Below are positions 50,283 through 62,050 of a stretch of 64,000 nucleotides of DNA, one piece after another. Origin of the DNA: Malurus cyaneus samueli (Eukaryota > Chordata > Aves > Passeriformes > Maluridae); the NCBI GenBank assembly GCA_009741485.1, contig CM019214.1, forward strand, positions 7,082,847 to 7,146,846, in the 5' to 3' direction. The notes under the pieces were generated by a model. It was not told where the DNA came from and made no database searches. It saw only the letters and a list, made by a program, of their open reading frames with translations. Numbering within the stretch: the stretch's first letter is position 1; each line of letters starts with the position of its first letter. A program made the translations under genes and the position numbers.

Positions 50283-53200
50283 GTTCTTCCAAAAAGCAGC
50301 AAGTGAAAGGGACAGAGCATGTGCTCTGTGAGGTTGGAGGTGGTAGCAGGAGAGCAGAAGAGTTCCTCCTCTGAAATCCGACCAGATGATATAACCCGCA
50401 GCTTGCCACATTAAAGAATTCAGATGCAGCTGCTGGGGTGAGAGCATGATGCTGCTGAGATAAAATCATCCCCTTATTGCTGTTCTTTGAAGAGCAGAAC
50501 TCTGCTGAACAAGGAGCAGTACGATTATCTATAATAAAAACTGAGGATTATCTGTAATAAAAAAAAATGAATGCCACTAGTGCACCAAAATTCCAGCATA
50601 TAAATTTTCTTACAACCCTTTTCTTTGTCAAATCTGGGGTGATGTTCTCAGGGGCTGATATAGGATAATCTGCTTATTAAGTCCCTCATCATTCTTAGCC
50701 CACTACTCAGCTCACACCCCATACCCAAAGGATGTATTTCATGCATGTCTCTTGAACTCAGTCTCTCTCTCCAGAGGCAAATCATGGAAGAGAGACTGCA
50801 GCTGCTACAGTTGTCCAATGATGTACTTTCACTCTTCTCTTCCATGGGGAACTCTAAGAATTAAAAAGATTATAATTTAACATTTCTTGAGTATTAAAGA
50901 AAATACAAAACCTGTAGCTGGCTGCAATTCCCCAGACACTTAAAATCATTTCAACAGCAAAGATCTCAGAAGAGCTGTGGGAATGTCTAGATTGGCTTGC
51001 TCAGAAGGACATAAGAAGTTCATCTCAGAAGATCAAAGCTTCAGCTCCTGACAAGGACAATATGCAAAACCTGAGGAACTGCTCCCAGTAGTGAGCTCCA
51101 TTACTAGTTATAGGGTGTGATAGACAACTTGGGGCTGTTCAGGGAAAGAAACTCCTAAAATGTTTGCCTGAAACTGCTGTGAGATGCAATGCTGCAAACC
51201 ATTGTACATCATTCTTTCAACAGGGTGTATGCTCAACTTAAAAGAAAAAAACAAAAGAATCCCAGCACAACAATGCAGAATCCCGTTCTGAGAGCCTGAA
51301 GCAATGCCAACAGCATCTCTGTTGACATTATCACCAATCCTCCATCTCAGCTCCATTCTGAAGACAGTCCTGGAGTAACTACAAACCCTCCTGACCTTTT
51401 AAATCCTCTTGTCATGAGGACAGGACCATACACTGCACGGTCATTCATTATTTCAGGCAGAGGATGACATTTTGGTGGAAGTTACAAAAATATTCAGACA
51501 CGTGATTTGAAAAGCAAACTATCCCAGGGGAAACTCTGCATACACATTAAGAGGGGTCTGTTCCAGACAGTTGTGTAAATCTGAGATTGAGAAGGAAGCG
51601 CCAGGTTTTGAACTCTGAAGTACCTTACAAATACATATTTCCTCTCTTAATTTATTTTGTCATACTTATACTACCACTACACTATCAGTTCAGGGGTGGA
51701 TTAGCAGTTTTTCAAGAAAAGTGAATTCGTCATATCCTTCAACCTGTGAATTCCTGTGAATTTCTGTAGAACTCAAACATTATTTGTGTTCAGAAATCAA
51801 TCCCTCATCCCTGGTACCTTCTATAAACAATAAATTCTCCCAGTGTGTTTAAGAATTCGAAAATATTTTAAGCAGAAACTTTTGTTCGGTAGCTCTGTTT
51901 GTGTCAGAATTGCAGGTACAATTCCATGAATGTTCATATTCAAGATTTATAGCTAATAATTACAGAAAAATAAAGTGGATAAAATAATAAAATTCTGACT
52001 AAGTCAAAATGGCAAATTTTGGTTTTAACATTGCCATGGAAATTATTTAATTTTCACTATATAAAAGTGCATTTATAGCATAGAGAATAATTTTTATTGT
52101 ATGATATTTGCTAAAAATATTTTCCCCTTTGTTATTCAGTCAGTCTTGTCAAAAAGAAGCATGCATAAGTCTTTGACTATCATGGAAAGTTACACCTCAA
52201 ATGGCAAGTTTCCTTTACCAAAATCAGAAGAGTTTTTCAGTATTTCAGGCATATTATGAAATTCTATTTGTTAGATGTTTGAGGATAAATCAAAGGCATC
52301 ACACCAAAAGCCCAAAACTGTCACCATATCTTCATAATTCAGCCTCAGGTGTTTCCTCCTGTGCTGCACTTGCCTTTAGGATTCTGCTTATCCTGGAACC
52401 AAATCAATTCCTAAATGTCTTATCTGACCCTTTTTTATTCTCAGTTGAGAAGAAGTTACATGTTGATCTGGACTGATTCAATCTCTAAGTGTTTTGTGAA
52501 ACTATTCTTTCCTCTGGAATTTCAGCCTTTTTTTTATTGTCCTACCAATAACTGGAACCAGAACTGTGAGATGGTTGCAAAATAAATAAAGTCAGAGCAA
52601 TAGAGTGTCATGACATGACCTGCATGTGGAGTAACACAGAGTCAAAAGAGATTCCAGGTGTTATGCTTAATTTTAATCTATTTTAGAGTGACTTCCCCTT
52701 ATAAAAATTGAGATTCATGGGGAAAAAATATTTCCCCTATCAGTTACTTTTAAATAAAAAAGTAAGAATTTATTTTACAATTATTGTTATTGTAAGTATG
52801 GAAAAACACTTACATGATCAGTCAGTGCAACACTGTCAGGTTCCATTGGAACCTAGAAGACAAATTAATTAAACTTGAAAAATAGTAAGTTGTCTTTGTT
52901 AATTCAGAGGCATGTTATCCATTTCATTGCTTATGGAATTATTTGTAATTATAAAGAGCTAACAAATATTTAAGCTTGAGAAATTATGTCAGTTGCATTA
53001 TCCCTTTAATTACACAAGCTGTTATGTCATTTTAGTGAAATGAGTGTTTCTTCCCAAAATGGTCCTGCTTAATTGGTGAATAAATGTTTTTCGTAGGCAG
53101 GCTGATCTCTGTAACAGAAGATTCTGACTTTGGGTGTCACACTCATAGAGCACGTGATTGGTGCAACAGAAAAAAAAAAAAAAGGCTTTCTGAAATGATT

Positions 53201-54040
53201 TTTTGGAAAGCTATTTCATATGACAGTAAAAGAAGAGAAATAGTAACTCCGCTCATTCGAAAAATCCTACTCATACGTTTTCTCTACACACTGATTAATT
53301 CAGATTATTTCATATTGAATTATGTGCATTATCAAATCAACATAAAACATATATCCTGTGTCTTTCTAAGTATTTCCAAATGTATCCATATGAATAGATT
53401 TAGTTGGTTTCTTCACCTGGTGCAGGATTTCTATGTAATATGACTTTTCCTAACAAATGAAATATCCATTTTCTACCTGATGATTTGGAAACTAGCATTC
53501 ACCAAGATATGTGTGTTCAATTTGTTGCTTAATGGCCAACTTTTCTCCAGTTAGATTGTCAGATAGCCTAAATGTTCATGTTTCCTCCCATTTTCCTCCT
53601 TGACAAACACAAATCATCACTGTAAGTAAAAGCTTATTGAAGTGATCAATGTTACAACACACAATGCTTCTACTATATAAATTTATTTATGTTCTGTAGC
53701 ACTTAATCCATGAGTATACTGGAGCATTTCATAGCAAAAATAAGAAAATTTGTCACTTTGTCACTAACTGGAAATATTTAAAGGATTGTGCTCTCCTAAC
53801 TACCAGTTTTAAAAAAGTGTAGAATACTTCTGACATCTATTCTATCATTGTTTCAGGGCCACTCCTTTTACAGACTGGTTTTAAAATGTGCATTTATAGG
53901 ATCAGATTTTTCCTTTTGAAAGCAGCCAGCTGTGATAGGAATACCAGCCTCCTGCACTTCTGCGGCTTCTTGGTGATGGTTACCCAATAAAAGGAAACAT
54001 GAAGTAAATCCTGATTTATGCCCGCATAAAAAACACCTTG
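50283..54040. other. Noncoding stretch, nothing firmly recognised
   Basis: The first 280 bases continue the purine-rich sequence seen left of the 880-bp LTR. They end with two AATAAA words inside a short imperfect duplication (GATTATCTATAATAAAAACT at about 50523, then a variant at about 50548). The rest is AT-rich, with open frames up to 119 codons and no recognisable domain. Confidence 0.5.
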
Positions 54041-54045
54041 GGAGG

Positions 54046-54685
54046 TGTCTTAGGTTAGCTGAGTATTGTATTCCTGTCATCTGCTTATGTTAGAGGAAAG
54101 TTAAACAACCCTTCTGTAACTATACATTAGTGGAGACTGCTCTGGTTTGTTTGGTGATGTTCCTCCCTTCAAGGACAATGGCAGGGAAAGGGACAAGACA
54201 CACATGTTTTGTTTTTTTTTTCTCGGGAGGCTCTCTCTCGGGATCAGCGGTGGAAAAGAAGCTTCTGCTCTCTGGGACTGCTCCTTTTTCTGCCTTTTTT
54301 TGGACTTGTTTTTCCTCGATTTTTTTTTTCTTCGTCGTCTGAGAATTGGAGGATTCCGTGGCACGAGAGGCGAGAAAGATCCTTCAGTGAACCACCGAGA
54401 GAGAGACTCTGTCCAACCCCTCTGGGGGCCCGGAGGGAAGCACTCCCAGGAGGGAAGAAAAGCTTTGATCAACAGCTGTCACAGGTTTTTTTTTTTTTGT
54501 TTTGTTTTGTTTTGTTTTGTTTATAATTTTAAATAAATAGGTTTTTTTCCCCTTTTCTTTTCACTTTCCTCACTGTGGAAAAGTTTGTCTCCAGGACCCG
54601 GGAGGGGAAAAGAGAGAGAGAGAGAGGGAGGTTTGCTGGAACTTGGGAGTGTTTTGCTCCCATTAAATTCATTCAAACCAGAACA
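54046..54685 (+). mobile_element. Solo LTR copy 2 (640 bp), same family as 46855-47490
   Basis: It begins TGTCTTAGGTTAGCTGAG and ends ATTCAAACCAGAACA. Its private 5-bp duplication is GGAGG (54041-54045 and 54686-54690), different from that of copy 1. By eye the two copies differ by a few percent in substitutions, plus small indels in T runs, a CT repeat and a (TTTTG)n stretch (54497-54521) absent from copy 1. AATAAA is intact at 54532-54537. An (AG)n stretch lies near 54613-54628. Having its own duplication means it inserted independently and later recombined to a solo LTR; it is not the 3' LTR of a provirus starting at copy 1. Confidence 0.92.
54532..54537 (+). terminator. Polyadenylation signal of LTR copy 2
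   Basis: AATAAA within TTTTAAATAAATAGG, about 150 bp before the LTR end. Copy 1 has a changed sequence at this place. Confidence 0.6.
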
Positions 54686-55268
54686 GGAGGAAAGCACAGC
54701 TACTTTCTCTACTCTTCAGTCACAGAAGGATGAAAAGCAGGCATAGTTGGGCTGAGTGTGTCAGCTACCCCTTACCTAAGGGGTCACATTCCTTCCTCTC
54801 CACTGCATCCTTTTCCCATGAAAAAATGCCATGAAAAAATATTCTTAAATGCCCCTCTGTGTAAGAAGTGATGGTCTAGTCAAGCTTGTCCCTCACCTCT
54901 GTTAATAGTGTAACTAGAACTAAGAAAATACAAACTTTTGCCTTGGTTGTCTTACCAGTTTGGTGTCATTCAAAATCCACCAGTCTGCTCATGACTCTCT
55001 CAGAACCAGAAATAAGGGGATAACTTGACTGACTGACTTGATCTGACTCTCAGAGCAAATCAAAACCTGTCTCCCTTTACAGCTTTGTATTTTATTGATG
55101 TAAAGAGCAAAAAAAGAGAGCTACCCAAGGCCCCTTTGGGTGTGCTAATTCCACTGTGAGAGACAACAACCTCCCTCAGCCTTGTGCTGCCTGTTGTGTC
55201 TAAGCCAAGGTGATTTTTTTGAAAAGCCAAGATAGGTGGGGCTTCTCATACCCAAGTGCATTGTTTAG

Positions 55269-55272
<4 letters not shown>

Positions 55273-55299
<27 letters not shown>

Positions 55300-55309
55300 G
55301 TATCTTCAC
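55273..55309. repeat. Poly-A run (37 A)
   Basis: A pure A run preceded by TTTAGCAGC and followed by GTATCTTC. It may be the tail of a retrocopy, but no recognisable body lies upstream and no flanking direct repeat was seen. Confidence 0.95.
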
Positions 55310-55721
55310 ACATGTAGACATATTGAACCAGTCATAGTTTTTCTGAAAATTCCTTCTACATCCCTATTTCCTGTCACTTTATATTTCTCATTTTCAGCAT
55401 TTATTGTGAGTCAAATAGGAGTAAAAACAGGATGATAAAATCTACATCCTTCAATGTATGCATTTAGAAGATAATATTTTAACAGAGAATTTGTTATTTC
55501 AGGACCCTTAATATTAGATTTTCACTCCCTTCACCCCAAAGATTAGAGGATAAAAATCCAGAAACAAAAATCAGTAACTGGCCAATCAAATAATGCCAGA
55601 GGTGTTTACATTATTAATGTTGGTTCAGACTATCTTGAGATTAAAATCTTTATGTACTAATATATAATGAAGTTGGTGAATTAAATGAGTAATTTTTATT
55701 TTCTGTTCCTCTAGATATCTC

Positions 55722-55757
55722 CATTTCAGTGAGCATTTCAGTGAGCATTTCAGTGAA
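55722..55757. repeat. Tandem repeat, 12-bp unit, 3 copies
   Basis: CATTTCAGTGAG repeats at 55722, 55734 and 55746. The last copy ends GTGAAG. Confidence 0.93.
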
Positions 55758-56443
55758 GTTCAGTATTTTACTATAGTAACAGTAAATGTTGCTTTGTGAT
55801 GCCACCTACTCTATAGCCTCAAAGAGGAAAAAAAAAGGGAAAACACAGAGAGGAAACACCCTCAAGGCAGTTAAACTGAGAATTTTCATACACTAAAAAA
55901 AAGGAAGATTTCCTACTGTCATCCAAGTCATAAGAACCAGTGCACTAAGAAAGTGAGAGAAAAGAATTACAGCTTACTAGATCCATAAAATGCTACTAAA
56001 GAAAACAAACTTAACCTTTGCTTGTCTCTTTATGAAACACAAATACCAAATATCTGAACTCTGCTTTCAGGAATAAAGTGTTCAATCATCTGAGCTCAAT
56101 GTGATCTGCCAGCAGCTCAAACCTTTAATAGGTTATAATATGGAATTTTCATTCTATGAGAATTTTAACATTTTTAACCATCATATGAACCAGAAGAAAT
56201 TATATCTTCCTCCTAGGAGAAAAGGTTTATGAAATGTTATCTCTGCTTTACCAGATCAAACAACATTTTTGCAAAACTGACTATAATTGTGAGTTTTTCA
56301 ACCCACCAGTGGAAACTAAGGTAAAGCTGACTGAAAGTTAAAAAAAAAACCCAACCCTCATGAAAAATTAATTTTGTATTTGACACAGTGGACATATTTT
56401 GGCATCTTCTGAAAAAAAGACAGATGCACAAACACCTGAAGTA

Positions 56444-56463
56444 ATTAGATTAGATTAGATTAG
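56444..56463. repeat. Pentanucleotide microsatellite (ATTAG)4
   Basis: Four perfect ATTAG units. Confidence 0.95.
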
Positions 56464-57974
56464 CAGTGGAATCCCTGGAAACAGCATTTATGTCAGTGCA
56501 GGTTCAGATTTAGCATGCACACACATACACGTGTGCATATACAAATGCAGGAAAAAAACAGCAAATTTTTTCGAATGGGATTTCTTATCTGTGAAAATGG
56601 GCTGTCTGCATTTTCCTAGTAATGGCTTTGATTCAGATTAGAGGTTACAATTCTTTACATTTTAATAGCAGAGCACAGCTGATTTAAGGAGAGGAAAGGG
56701 GACAAAACTGAAACAGCTGAGAACTTCCTTATATCATAATTGACTTTGCTCAAGAAGAAATATTTTCTTCCTATAAGCCACTCTACATTGTAAAATCTAC
56801 AGGGCAGATCTGAGGAAACATTCTGTTGCAGATTTTCGTTTTCTGTTCTTCAATTTCTGGTTAATATTGCAGAATTTACTTGAAAGCCAGCTGTTTCTGA
56901 GAGCTGCCCATAAAGATCTCCTTTTTATTCTTTCTGCACTCATTTTGCAGAAGTTTCCTCTGCCAAGCACAACAAGAGCTCATTCTTCATTGTTCTTCAA
57001 AGTCACTATAAATAACAGGAATCATAAATACAATCATGTGTATAACTCAAGTCTGTAAACACAGTAACTGCTGTGTCTTGCTGAAGCATCTGCCAATAAA
57101 AGCACTTGTCAAGTTTAAAGCCTATTCAAAAGGTAAATGCTGAAAAACATCCCATATTTGGCAGTTTAGATAATAATTCAATTTCCTGAATCTCCCTCTG
57201 GCACTTGTGGAGTCCACTTTGTGTCTCTCCAGTTAAAGCTTACTCATTTTTATATCACTACCCAAATGATCAAAGCTGGTGGAAAAGCTTTTAGTCCTAC
57301 AGAGGATAAGGAAGCTCGTATTTTATCTGACTCTTCATGATGGAACTCCATGCTCAAACTGATCTAATTTACTCGGATATAGCAAGAAGGAAAATACCTC
57401 AGAATCAGAGCTAAGAAGCTGCTGGCATCACTGGAGAAAAGGAAAGTTAGGTATGATTGGAGAAAAGATTATTTATGATTTTATGTTTTTATTTCCTTAT
57501 TTATTCATAATACCAACTTTGATATTTTGTAAGAATAAGTGACATTTGAGTAGAGAAAAATATTCTATGTTTTTTGAAGGACTGGGACAAAATGAAGTGG
57601 TTTTTAATAGTGCCTATCTTTGGGAATTTCTTTTTAAATTTCACATTAAGGGAAAGTTATGGAAGTGAAACAGAGCATTTGGCTGTCATTTGAAATTGTG
57701 GGATTTTATTAAAATGGGAAAATATTAAAAACTATTGTTGTTTCAGATGGTATTCATTTGAAAAGGAACTCATTACTGGTTCTGAGCAGTATGAAGCATA
57801 GCATAACTCTACCATCACATTCACACCATTTCTTTTCGTTGTATAAGCTCACCGGGTTGAAAGAAAAGGAATTTCCATTGGTTGGAAATATAAGCTGACT
57901 GTTATTGATTATCCCTCTGCCCCACAGATATTTGGAAATTAATTCTGTGAAAATGTGCTTTATGATCTTTCCAG

Positions 57975-58265
57975 GAATTTAGGTGAGGCTGACTTTCTTT
58001 CTGATTTCACCCCAAGTATGAGGGCACAAGTCCAAAAACACTGCACCGACTGACTTTCCTTGATCAACTACATGGGTTACCCCATTGGAGAAAGAAATCA
58101 AGTTGGACAAGTAGAATTTTGAAGCTCTGGTGGCTGTGGCTGATACTGCATTTCCCTCCAGGTGTTTTTCAACACCTCCCCAAATAATCTTTTCCATGAT
58201 TTTGCCAGGAACTGAAGTGACACTGATAGGTCTGTAGTTTCCAGGGAAACTTTCTGCTGTAGTTG
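57975..58265 (-). mobile_element. CR1 LINE reverse-transcriptase remnant
   Basis: On the minus strand an open frame reads NYRPISVTSVPGKIMEKII, then LSNLISFSNGVTHVVDQGKS and VGAVFLDL. These match the CR1 reverse-transcriptase blocks 'NYRPVSLTSVPGKIMEQII', 'LTNLISFYDKVTRLVDEGKA' and 'VDVVYLDF'. The frame is open for about 90 codons, but the catalytic part that follows in CR1 (the YADD region) is missing, and the block normally reading 'SKAFDTVSH' is decayed. It is a dead internal fragment without 5' or 3' ends. Confidence 0.9.
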
Positions 58266-61200
58266 TCAGCCCCTAAAACTTCTAACATCTTGATATTTCT
58301 CCCACCAAATTTTTACAGTGGTGTATGAAAATAAACTGTGATTATCCAAGAGGTTTAATAAGTCTAGACATACACACTGACAAATTTTAGAGCTTATTAA
58401 GTAGCTGAGAAGAAAATAGACACAAAATGTATTAATTTTTCAATGGATACTGCAACCTGAAAATATATAGATCATACTTATGATTCATACTGCTGAACAA
58501 AGAACAAAATTTCATTTTCTGACTTTGCTGCTTAGTGTCTTACTGTCCCATAGTAAATCAACAACATTAATTCAAAGAGAAGATAAAATGCAGGTGTGCT
58601 CCAAATCTCAGAAAACCATAATATTTTTTTTGAAATATCAGGGTTTTTTAAACTGTAGGAGTGATGATATTCAAGCTCACAAACACAGTGTTATTAAGTG
58701 CAAGTTAATTTTTTTTAGTTTGGGGCAGGGGGTGTTTTTTCTACAAATTATTTAAATACAAAGTTTAGTAAAAACCCAGACACTTAGACAATTTGTCCTA
58801 CCAAAACTACTCGTAAAAAAAGAACATGTTTTTCTTTATTAATTTATAAGAGTGGTAAAAGAAGGACCAATTTTTTTCCATTTATTTTTTGGATAAGAAT
58901 TCTTAATTACTGATTTAATAATGAGCCTGTTGTCCTTTGTAAAACAATAAATTCACTGATCTAATGAAATTACAGTTAGAGACAAAACCAAGTTCTAATC
59001 AACAGTGAGAAACAGTGTAGGAATACAGAATTATCATGTGATCCATTATTTAGAAAAAAAAAATTTCAGCTACTAAGCCATACAAATAGGAATGCTGATC
59101 TTTTCACCAGCAAAGAGTACCACAAAACAGTGTTTGTGTTTCTGACATCATCAAAGGATTCATGAGCTCGCACAGGAACGTATTTCTAACGCTGCTGGCA
59201 TGTTGAAATTCAGTGATCTCCACGTCTCTGTCATCGGTCTCTGTCATCTTTTGGATGCTTTGGAGTCATGCACACCCTTCAGAAATGTTCCACGTAGTGG
59301 CACAGCATTCAGGAACACTCACAGCAAAATAAATGTAGATAAAACTCTCATTTATTTAGTATGGCTGGGTCTCGTTTTCATCAAGCAGTGCAAAATGACT
59401 GCATATGGATGAAGGTGCCACGCAAATATTTAAGGACACCCGTTGAAAAAAAATATATCTGTGAGTTCCCAGATTAAAACTCTTTAACCCTACTCCCTCG
59501 AATCTATTCAGAATAAAACTTGGTTCACACTCTCCCCATTTTCTATTTCCTTGTTCTGTCCCCAACAGCTAATGACAATGTGCCAGTCACAACTGAGACA
59601 AGGATTGTGCCAAAACTGAGGGATTTTCTTTGCATTCTGCACAACAGCACTTGGAGGGTAATGTAAATATTAAGATTTTATAAAAAAAAATTATCCCTGT
59701 TGCCTGTTAGGTGGCTGTGCAAACTGTTGTCACTGTCACAACACAGAAGCAGTTAATGATATTCACATTTATGTGAGTGCTGTACACAGAGATCTTCATA
59801 TCATACTTATACTAAGAAAGAATATATAGAATATACTTATATTAAGAAAAGCAACAGCTGACAGTATTTGCTCCATGGAGGATGGCACGTCTAAGAGGAA
59901 TTTTAAATCCACAACAAACTTTTACACATACTTCAAAGACACATTTAATTTCAAACACAACTTCTGGGCATCTGAATTATACGTCTAGTGTGCATAATTC
60001 TTGCACGGGATATAGTTCTATTTATATTTTAGCTATAGTCAATTTTTATCAGGTCATCCTATTTATGAATTTGGCAAAATAATAATCATAATTTATAAAA
60101 AGAATTCACTGAATTAATTTTCTGCCATTATTTCTTTACTCATACTCCTGGTCTTTCCTAACCCTGTTCCAGACTCCACACTGGTGTATAATTCTCTTTT
60201 TATAAAAGATCAGAAGTTGCAGGATTTCTTATTTTTAGGAGGCTATTAAAAGCCTATTTTAAATTACAAAATCTCTAAATAGTGTAGAGATTCTTCTGAA
60301 GTCTTTGGATATCGTAATGATTCGTACCTAGAATTGTATTAATGCTTTAAGTAAATTAAAATTTTGGATATGTCTATTAACGGTTTTTATACTTGACCTT
60401 ATATTTATAAATTTCAGCTTCTTTTCCAGCAGTTACCAAATATCTTGTTAAATCATGAGAATAAGAAATTTATAAGAAATTTTTATTCTAAATAAAATTA
60501 ATGATGTTATATCTTTTATTGAGAGATGAGGTAATTTTGCATACCAAGACACAAGGCATCATTTCTTTTATTCTCTGTCCCTCATAAGATTAGTAATGAG
60601 TTTATTTGACATTTATTCTCTGATGCCAGAGAAGCAGGCTCCATTCCTGGCCTGTCTCTCTCCACTGATGCCTGTCAGACCACAGCTGACTTTCAAACAG
60701 TAAGGTCATTACCTAATTAAATTCTGCAGACCCCCTATTTCTTTAATTATTCAAGTTTTTAAAACATCAGCTCTCTTATCCATACATTGTCAGTGTGCAC
60801 TTCAGTATCTGCATGTGAACAGATTCAATCACACAGTCCCTCTTTCAAAGAAGAAATTTTTTTTTTTTTGGTGAATTCTGTGTCTTTACACCATTTTAAT
60901 GATACTTCAAAATTCATGCAAATAGAATCCTAGTCTTGTCAGCAGCCAGTATAGAAAGTTATTTATGCATTTGGTAGTGGGATAGACAGACTGAATGTGG
61001 TCAATTGACAGAAAACAAAACCCTTTCTTCATCCACCTACTCACACCTACTATAATAAGATAAATAAAATTTTAAACAAAGAAGAAAACTATAAGTATAT
61101 AAGAAAACTATTAGTATCATCTTCCTGTGGCAGTGGGATCCCTGATATTATCCAACTGAGAAGCTGATAAATTTACAGAACTCTGCATGGTTACTCTTTT

Positions 61201-61559
61201 ATTCCATTCTATTTGCTTTTATAACATGCACATACTCAGTTTTGCTTAAGACAAGTAGGGATCCTACAGAGCTGTAACACAGTAATACAAAAAAAAATTG
61301 CATCAAAAACTATTTGTAAAGATAAATATTTTGCTGCAGTTTAAAAGGAGAGTGACCATACACAGTAAAGCACTGAAGTTTGGCACACCTGAGTACCTGA
61401 TACTTGGAGTATTGCATGCCATCATTTCCCACACAGTACAATTGTTATGCTGGTTTTCGATTTTTATTGAAGAAAATGTTGCATTTTAGATCGTGCATTT
61501 AAACATATGCAGAATGCACAGATTTTTTATTTTTTTTTAATCTCTGTTGGGCGTTAATT
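58266..61559. other. AT-rich noncoding stretch, nothing recognised
   Basis: No gene, RNA or repeat family was identified. Open frames are at most 91 codons, with no recognisable content. Confidence 0.6.
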
Positions 61560-62050
61560 TTTCTACTTATCCCTACTACAGGGAGCCACAGTGGCAGGCT
61601 GTTTTGTAGGGGAAGTGGAACTTGGGAGCAGGAGTAAGAGCAGATGCTCTGGCCTCATTTCCCACCCAGCAACACCCAGAAAATCCAGCAGAGATTGGGG
61701 CTGTTGGGGCAGCCCAGAGCCCAGAGAAAGCTCATGGAGATGAGGGATGTGCCAGGTCATGGCCAGGGTGGCACATCTACAGCTCAGCTCTAAATCAGCA
61801 GCATCCCTGGCTAGGAATGGCACAGCTGTGTCACAGCTGGAATGAAGCTCTGGTGGGACCTGGGGAAAGAGAAGGGGCTTAAAAGCACTTCCTAAAGTGA
61901 AGATGGACAGCTCCTGCTGAGCCCCTACCAGCAGAATTTTCTCTAAGAGCACTTTTCACAAAATGGGACTCCCACACCATTTAGGTCAGCCCTGAAGCTC
62001 CTGGAGGGGGCATGAGCTCAGCCCTGACACCTCTGCTCTGCTTGGTTGAA
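61560..62050. other. GC-richer island with opposing open frames, unrecognised
   Basis: This block is clearly richer in GC than its surroundings. A 129-codon minus-strand frame (61563-61952) overlaps an 86-codon plus-strand frame (61622-61882). The minus product is Leu- and Pro-rich with a run of leucines near residue 105 and no domain I recognise. Open frames on both strands at once suggest base composition rather than coding. It could be an unknown repeat or a decayed exon. Confidence 0.35.

Larger units (their letters stand above)
54691..57974. other. AT-rich noncoding stretch with simple repeats
   Basis: No gene or transposon was recognised. The simple repeats are listed separately. Open frames are at most 64 codons. 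Confidence 0.6.

Noticed and set aside
46855..54685. A full-length provirus with paired LTRs
   Set aside because: Each LTR has its own different target duplication, no retroviral domain is readable between them, and no primer-binding-site-like sequence follows the first LTR.
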